Source: an uncultured Rhodobacter sp. (lineage in GTDB: Bacteria > Pseudomonadota > Alphaproteobacteria > Rhodobacterales > Rhodobacteraceae). From it: 18,759 nucleotides of DNA. Under the pieces are notes generated by a model. That model was given only the letters and a program-made list of their open reading frames with translations. It did no database searches and was not told where the DNA came from. The stretch lies in assembly GCA_937901435.1 (NCBI GenBank), contig CALGTJ010000552.1:1-18759 (forward strand). The letters run 5' to 3'. The position numbers and the translations under genes are program-made. Below, one piece after another: positions 14,608 through 18,759 of this stretch. The stretch's first letter is position 1. Every line of letters begins with the position of its first letter.

Positions 14608-15627
14608 ATGTCTGAAAACACGCCACAACCGCCAATAGAACTTGGCATCTACCGTCGCTATGACGCCCCGCCAAAGGTGTCGCCGGCGGAAAAGATTGCT
14701 ATGGTCTTGTCGGTGGGTTGGGTTGTTGTCATCGGGCTTTTCTTTGTGCTCACCAGCCTCGCGGCACCCGAATTGGACAGCCTGCGTTTTGTGATGACGT
14801 TGATGGCGATTTTCCTGCCTGTTGCGATGATTTGGGTGGTGTCCGCTGCGCATAAATCCAGCCGCATCATGCGCGAGGAATCCAGCCGCTTGCAGGCCGC
14901 CATCGACGCCATGCGCAAGACCTATCTGCAAACGCAACAGACCGCTCCGGGCATGAAGCCCGCGGTCGAACGCAAGCTGGAAGAGATCGCAGCCGCCCAG
15001 CGCAAAACGGAAAGCGCGATCGCGATGTTCACCTCGATCCGCCCCGAAGCGCCGCGACCTGCGGTCAGCGCCGGCACGGCCCTGCCTCAAGTTGAGAGCG
15101 AGTCGGAAGAGCAAGGCAAACTGGCGCTTGGCACCAGCGCCGAAGAGATGCGCCCGCCGGTGAATGTGCCAGACTTCATCCGCGCGCTGAACTTTCCCGA
15201 GAATGCCGAGGATAAAGAGGGCTTTCGCGCCCTGCGCCGCGCCTTGCAGGATCGTCAGACTGCGAAATTGGTACAGGCAAGCCAGGACGTGCTGACAATG
15301 CTCAGCCATGATGGCATTTATATGGATGACATGCGCCCTGATCGCGCCCGACCTGAGATTTGGCGCATGTTTGCCGAAGGCTCACGCGGGCGCACGATTG
15401 CCGCACTTGGGGGCGTGCGCGACAGGTCATGTCTGGCGCTGACCACGGGACGGATGCGGCAAGATCCGGTGTTTCGCGATGCCGCGCATCATTTCCTGCG
15501 GACCTTTGATTCGACGTTTTCGAGCTTTGCAAAGACCGCCAGTGATCAGGATATCTCTGCCCTTGGGGACACGCGCACCGCGCGCGCTTTCATGTTGCTG
15601 GGCAGGGTCACAGGGATCTTTGACTAG
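14608..15627 (+). CDS. Membrane protein with two TM helices and a coiled coil, unknown function
   Basis: I do not recognise this 339-residue protein. It opens with about 30 polar residues, then two hydrophobic helices (about 31-53 and 60-80) with a short loop, then a charged, Ala/Gln-rich helix that is probably a coiled coil (85-140: ESSRLQAAIDAMRKTYLQTQ and onward). A low-complexity linker (about 145-185) leads to a folded, mostly helical C-terminal domain of about 150 residues containing VPDFIRALNFP and GVRDRSCLALTTGRMRQDP. With two TM helices both termini should be on the same side, probably the cytoplasm. It sits between greA and azlC, with three bases between its stop and the azlC GTG. 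I infer a Rhodobacteraceae-restricted structural or sensory protein; no function is assigned. Confidence 0.8.
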   Translation: MSENTPQPPIELGIYRRYDAPPKVSPAEKIAMVLSVGWVVVIGLFFVLTSLAAPELDSLRFVMTLMAIFLPVAMIWVVSAAHKSSRIMREESSRLQAAIDAMRKTYLQTQQTAPGMKPAVERKLEEIAAAQRKTESAIAMFTSIRPEAPRPAVSAGTALPQVESESEEQGKLALGTSAEEMRPPVNVPDFIRALNFPENAEDKEGFRALRRALQDRQTAKLVQASQDVLTMLSHDGIYMDDMRPDRARPEIWRMFAEGSRGRTIAALGGVRDRSCLALTTGRMRQDPVFRDAAHHFLRTFDSTFSSFAKTASDQDISALGDTRTARAFMLLGRVTGIFD

Positions 15628-15630
15628 CCC

Positions 15631-16359
15631 GTGACCGCATCCCCCATGCCCTTTTCCGCGAGTTCTCGAAAAAGCTATCAGCGTGGCCTTATTGATGGCC
15701 TGCCATTTCTACTCGTAGTCGCGCCGTTTGCGATGCTCTTTGGCGCCTTGGCAACCGAGGCCGGGCTGACCATCGTCGAGACTATGGGTTTCACCATCGT
15801 CGTGGTGGCCGGGGCCTCACAGTTTGCTGCGTTGCAACTGATGATGGACAATGCACCAACCTTTGTCGTGCTGACCACCGCCCTCGTCGTCAACCTGCGT
15901 ATGGCGATGTATTCAGCCGCTTTGGCACCTTATCTCAGCGAGGCACCGCTGTGGAAAAGGGCGATGCTGGCCTATTTCAACGTGGACCAGACCTACAGCC
16001 TCAGCTTTGCCGAATACGAGCGTGATCCAGCGATGCCATTGGCGAACAAGATCGCCTATTTCGCGGGGGTTTCGACGCCGCTTTGCCCGCTTTGGTATAT
16101 GTTCACCTATCTGGGCGCGGTGCTGGGCGGAGGTATCCCGCCAGAATATGCCATTGATTTCGCAGCCCCAATCGCGTTTCTTGCGATGATTGCCCCAGCT
16201 CTCAAGACCTTGGCGCATGTATCTGCCGCGCTCACCTCTATCGTTCTGGCCTTGGCGCTCTCCTGGATGCCTTCTGGAACAGGCTTGATCATCGCGGCGA
16301 TTGTCGCAATGGCCGTGGGCGCGCAAATCGAGCTTTGGATGGCGCGGCGCAGCACATGA
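15631..16359 (+). CDS. azlC: Branched-chain amino acid exporter, large subunit (AzlC/YgaZ family)
   Basis: The larger of two inner-membrane subunits that export branched-chain amino acids and analogues. 242 residues. RGLIDGLPFLLVVAPFAMLFGALA is the family's opening signature, followed by GFTIVVVAGASQFAALQL and LVVNLRMAMYSAALAPYL, and further hydrophobic helices to the end. Start: GTG 15631, three bases after the stop of the gene before; ATG 15646 is an alternative that would remove five residues outside the conserved part. The stop overlaps the azlD ATG in an ATGA, so the two subunits are translationally coupled, as is usual for this pair. Exact substrate is not deducible from sequence. Confidence 0.92.
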   Translation: MTASPMPFSASSRKSYQRGLIDGLPFLLVVAPFAMLFGALATEAGLTIVETMGFTIVVVAGASQFAALQLMMDNAPTFVVLTTALVVNLRMAMYSAALAPYLSEAPLWKRAMLAYFNVDQTYSLSFAEYERDPAMPLANKIAYFAGVSTPLCPLWYMFTYLGAVLGGGIPPEYAIDFAAPIAFLAMIAPALKTLAHVSAALTSIVLALALSWMPSGTGLIIAAIVAMAVGAQIELWMARRST

Positions 16360-16685
16360 GCTATTCCACAGCAGAGATCTGGTTTATCATCGTGGTGCTG
16401 GGTGTTGGCACCTTTCTGATCCGGTTTTCGTTTCTGGGTCTGATGGGCGGGCGCAGCTTTCCACCCTGGGCTCTGCGGTATCTGCGCTACACGCCTGTGG
16501 CCGTGCTCCCCGGTCTGGTCGCGCCACTGGTGTTATGGCCGGATGCCACGGGCGGCGATCTTGATCCGCCGCGTTTGATGGCGGGGGCTGCTACCCTGAT
16601 CGCCGGACTAATCAGCAAGAGCGTCACGATTGCCATGGGGGCAGGTGCTGCAACGCTTTATGGGACCATGTATCTGCTTGGTTAG
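16356..16685 (+). CDS. azlD: Branched-chain amino acid exporter, small subunit (AzlD/YgaH family)
   Basis: A 109-residue membrane protein with about four hydrophobic helices, the small partner of AzlC. IWFIIVVLGVGTFLIRFSFL and LRYLRYTPVAVLPGLVAPLVL are the family's typical segments. The start ATG 16356 overlaps the azlC stop (ATGA); a start 21 bases further upstream is possible but would lie within azlC. The stop codon overlaps the stop of the convergent lipoprotein gene by three bases (TTAG shared), which leaves no room for a terminator between them. Confidence 0.9.
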   Translation: MSYSTAEIWFIIVVLGVGTFLIRFSFLGLMGGRSFPPWALRYLRYTPVAVLPGLVAPLVLWPDATGGDLDPPRLMAGAATLIAGLISKSVTIAMGAGAATLYGTMYLLG

Positions 16686-17287
16686 CTGGGTTTTCTGAGA
16701 TTAGGCGCGTTGATCGTCGCATTGTTCGCAGGGGAATTGTCACGGAATTCGGTACGCTTCACATTGGGCAGCGTCGCCACATAGTCCATAAGTTTCACCG
16801 GGTAGAACGTCCCCGGCGCGCCCTCGAAGCCCGGCAATTGGCGCAGGATATCCGTATTGGCCTTGGTGCAATAAGCCTTTGGCACAGCACCATATTCCTG
16901 CACCAAGCGCAGCGCCTTTTCCGCAACCGCGGCGGACACGGGAATTTCTTGGCTTACCACGTGCCATGTCTCGCGGGCGTGATATTCTTTGTAGAATTGC
17001 ACCGCCGCATCCTGCATCCCGTAGTGCACGTCATTGCGCTCGGGAAGCTGCGGATGTTGCCAAGTGCCAGCGGGATCAAAAATCAACCGTTGGGACCCGT
17101 TGATCAGCAGGGCAGAGTGCCCACCACTGCCATTGCTGTTGGACACAACGGTCATCACCGTGATCGAGGGCGGTGCATCACTGCGATAGACAGCCTGCTG
17201 CACATCCGCCTCGGGCGCATAGGTTTTCTCGGCCCCACATGCACCCAAGGTAAGTGGCACCATTAGTGCAATTATCCAACGCCGCAT
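16682..17287 (-). CDS. Lipoprotein, possible permuted NlpC/P60-like (papain-fold) hydrolase
   Basis: A 201-residue lipoprotein: MRRWIIALMVPLTLGAC is a short signal with lipobox LGAC, so Cys17 would be lipidated and the protein anchored in the periplasm. The body has GGHSALLINGSQRLIFDPAG (His57) and, 83 residues later, PKAYCTKANTDILR (Cys140). In permuted NlpC/P60 proteins of the YaeF/YiiX type, a G-H-x-x-(hydrophobic) strand comes first and the catalytic Cys sits at the start of a later helix, the same order as here. This is inference from motif layout; the protein could equally be a DUF family with another job. Start 17287 is chosen because it alone gives a proper signal peptide; a longer frame to 17404 lacks one. 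It follows the cytochrome oxidase subunit IV gene by 50 bases. Confidence 0.72.
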   Translation of the reverse strand: MRRWIIALMVPLTLGACGAEKTYAPEADVQQAVYRSDAPPSITVMTVVSNSNGSGGHSALLINGSQRLIFDPAGTWQHPQLPERNDVHYGMQDAAVQFYKEYHARETWHVVSQEIPVSAAVAEKALRLVQEYGAVPKAYCTKANTDILRQLPGFEGAPGTFYPVKLMDYVATLPNVKRTEFRDNSPANNATINAPNLRKPS

Positions 17288-17337
17288 ATGGCCCACCCCG
17301 TAGATTATCGTCGTTTCACGTAATGTAGCCGATCGAA

Positions 17338-17472
17338 TTAGCCGTTGAAAATCGCCAGCAAGATCAACGCCGCCACGATAACGATGATACCGTTCTTGAC
17401 CCAAGTGACAAACCCCTCAAAGGTGTGTTCCTGCACCGAAGTGTCCATCTCGCCGTGTTTGTGCTCAGCCAT
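17338..17472 (-). CDS. aa3-type cytochrome c oxidase subunit IV
   Basis: A 44-residue protein: short polar start MAEHKHGEMDTSVQEHTFEGF, then one membrane helix (VTWVKNGIIVIVAALILLAIFNG). This is the small bacterial subunit IV of the aa3 oxidase known from Paracoccus and Rhodobacter. It spans the inner membrane beside subunits I and III, and its exact role is unclear. The real start is ATG 17472, because the conserved MAEH begins there and GAGGA lies nine bases upstream; an in-frame codon at 17520 is less likely. The main oxidase genes are not in the window, which is the usual situation for this subunit. Confidence 0.88.
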   Translation of the reverse strand: MAEHKHGEMDTSVQEHTFEGFVTWVKNGIIVIVAALILLAIFNG

Positions 17473-17585
17473 TTGCCTGATCCTCGTATAAAACTGTTTC
17501 GGGCTGTGTAATTGATTCAATACGTCCTGTCACGCCCATCATATCGCGCATTTCAGCGCATGTGCCCTGTGGTTCATTCTGCCCG

Positions 17586-18041
17586 TCACCCCTCATCAAG
17601 GTCGCGCGCCAGACGAAAGCCGATCCGTTTGGGCGCATCACTTGCCACCTGTTTTGGCAGGGCCCGCAGCATCACATTCAGCTGGGTGACATGCTGGATC
17701 AGCTGAGTCTTCGTGCCCTGCGGATCGCTGCCATAAAAGGTCACCAGATCGGGGTCAAAATACCCTATCCCCTCAATCCGGATTACCCCGGCTTCTGCCC
17801 CGGTAAACCCCATCGCGACCTCATGCTGATTGTCTAAAGTCTCCTCAAAGTTCTTGATATATAGAATCAGTCTCTCATAAGCCCATTTAGCAGAGGTTTT
17901 ACTACCAATTGGTTGCTTTAGCGCCTTTGGCAGTTCCAAATTCTCTGCGTGGCAGGGCGCATTCGGGTCTGTGTGAACCACATGAGCCACGGCAAACACC
18001 TCTGCTTGGGCGGCCTCGGCGGTCGTTTTGATATCGTCCAT
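17586..18041 (-). CDS. DUF6173 family protein
   Basis: A 151-residue soluble protein of unknown function. The central and C-terminal parts carry phrases I associate with DUF6173 of Rhodobacteraceae: SAKWAYERLILYIKNFEETLD, then EVAMGFTGAEAGVIRIEGIGYFDPDLVTFYG, then GTKTQLIQHVTQLNVMLRALP and RIGFRLARDLD. No signal peptide or membrane helix is visible, so it is probably cytoplasmic. Start: ATG 18041, four bases after the stop of the metallo-hydrolase gene, with GAGGG nine bases upstream; the frame extends 15 codons further but into the neighbouring gene. The tight spacing means the two are one operon and may act together. Confidence 0.8.
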   Translation of the reverse strand: MDDIKTTAEAAQAEVFAVAHVVHTDPNAPCHAENLELPKALKQPIGSKTSAKWAYERLILYIKNFEETLDNQHEVAMGFTGAEAGVIRIEGIGYFDPDLVTFYGSDPQGTKTQLIQHVTQLNVMLRALPKQVASDAPKRIGFRLARDLDEG

Positions 18042-18045
18042 CGGA

Positions 18046-18759
18046 TCAGCCCTCGTGCCGTTGCCAGTGCCACGCGCCATTATCACCGCGTGTCCGTGTT
18101 ATTTTTCCCAGCTTATGCAAATGGTTCAGATGCGCAACCGCCTCGACCAGTGCCAAACCATATTCCCCCTCGCCAATGCTGCGTTTGAACAGATGCGCAA
18201 AGCAATCGACCGCCAGATGAGGCGTGGTCAATTCGGCCTCTAGCCGATCCAGCGCGGAATGATGATTGTCGATCAATTGTCGCATCCGCAGGGGCAGATT
18301 GCGAAACGGCAGTTTGTGACCGCCCAGAACCAAATGGCCTTCACGCGCATGGGTTGCCAGACGCTCACAGGCCTCAAGCCATTCCCCTACAGGATCGGCC
18401 GCAGGTTCTGTCGCATAGACACCAAGATTGGGCGAGATCGACGACAGGATCTGATCGCCTGCCAACACAAGATCACCATCGCGGCTCCAGAGTGTGGCAT
18501 GTTCAGGCGCGTGGCCATTGCCGATCCGCACATCCCAATCGCGCCCCCCGATGTGCAGGCAATCGCCCTCTTGAATGCGGGTGAATCCCAACGGCAAGGG
18601 CGCAACCACATCGATAAAATTGAAAGGACGCTCTGTCAGGCGTTTCTTATAAATCGCCTCGTCCATACCGGCCCCGCGCCAGAATGCCAGCGTTTCGGCG
18701 GCGGGTGTGGCCTGCTCGTCCAGCGTCAGCATCCGCGCCATAAACCAGGCTGTTCGGGT
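18046..18759 (-). CDS. Metallo-beta-lactamase-fold hydrolase, 5' end cut by the window edge
   Basis: The frame is open to the right edge of the window, so the N-terminal part, which should hold the HxHxDH zinc motif, is not seen; the ATG at 18741 is internal. Visible ligand positions of the fold are the His of NGHAPEHATLW, the Asp of LVLAGDQIL and the His of VLGGHKLPF. After the metal domain, a C-terminal extension of about 90 residues (LIDNHHSALDRLEAELT to LVEAVAHLNHLHKLGKI) is a winged-helix-like tail of the kind seen in the LACTB2-type group. The substrate is unknown; candidates for the fold are thioesters, glutathione conjugates and RNA. It is co-transcribed with DUF6173. Confidence 0.85.
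   Translation of the reverse strand, partial: TRTAWFMARMLTLDEQATPAAETLAFWRGAGMDEAIYKKRLTERPFNFIDVVAPLPLGFTRIQEGDCLHIGGRDWDVRIGNGHAPEHATLWSRDGDLVLAGDQILSSISPNLGVYATEPAADPVGEWLEACERLATHAREGHLVLGGHKLPFRNLPLRMRQLIDNHHSALDRLEAELTTPHLAVDCFAHLFKRSIGEGEYGLALVEAVAHLNHLHKLGKITRTRGDNGAWHWQRHEG

Noticed and set aside
1..18759. CRISPR arrays, insertion sequences, phage genes, rRNA, tRNA, riboswitches
   Set aside because: No regularly spaced repeats, transposase or integrase motifs, tRNA cloverleaf or conserved riboswitch core was seen on either strand by eye.

Overview
The window looks like chromosomal DNA from a marine alphaproteobacterium of the Rhodobacteraceae (Roseobacter group). This is inferred from protein types and their closeness to family patterns I recognise: a 44-residue aa3-type cytochrome c oxidase subunit IV, a DUF6173 protein, the TPR lipid-export-style protein joined to ispE, PhaA/PhaB for polyhydroxybutyrate, DUF465 and DUF2007 small proteins, and the C-terminus of an RTX-like secreted protein. 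Most of the region is housekeeping or core metabolism. I see no mobile elements, CRISPR arrays, rRNA or tRNA, and no gene-free stretch longer than about 212 bases.

Layout. 1-454: 3' end of an Asp-rich RTX-like gene, closed by a terminator. 511-2051: tag (DNA repair, minus strand) diverging from a stand-alone EAL c-di-GMP phosphodiesterase. 2090-4236: the PHB precursor operon phaA-phaB, with a perfect CTGC-N3-GCAG palindrome of PhaR-box type upstream, a hairpin between the genes and a strong terminator. 4239-5395: a 37-residue basic protein (minus) diverging from a GcvA-like LysR regulator. 5472-6717 (minus): DUF465, a TrmN6-like methyltransferase and DUF2007. 6773-8771: ispB (plus) converging on ispE (minus), the latter overlapping the end of a large TPR protein (8746-10449, minus). 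10550-12201 (minus): ETF-ubiquinone oxidoreductase broken by a one-base frameshift. 12329-12774: a SoxR-type promoter driving a VOC-family protein. 12848-13885 (minus): a secreted beta-propeller protein. 14098-16685 (plus): greA, a two-TM coiled-coil protein, azlC and azlD. 16682-18759 (minus): a lipoprotein with a possible permuted papain-like (NlpC/P60) site, cytochrome oxidase subunit IV, DUF6173 and a metallo-beta-lactamase-fold hydrolase cut by the window edge.

How genes work together. PhaA condenses two acetyl-CoA and PhaB reduces acetoacetyl-CoA, supplying 3-hydroxybutyryl-CoA for PHB; phaC, phaP and phaR are not here. IspE feeds the MEP isoprenoid pathway, IspB builds the ubiquinone side chain, ETF-QO reduces ubiquinone, and the aa3 oxidase lies further down the same respiratory chain. 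AzlC and AzlD together form a branched-chain amino acid exporter.

The best leads for a second look are regulatory or hidden: the SoxR-like promoter before the VOC gene, the PhaR-like palindrome before phaA, the ETF-QO frameshift, the unlisted 37-residue gene, the non-ATG ispE start inside the TPR gene, and the lipoprotein with paired His and Cys. I did not find a clearly new multi-gene system.
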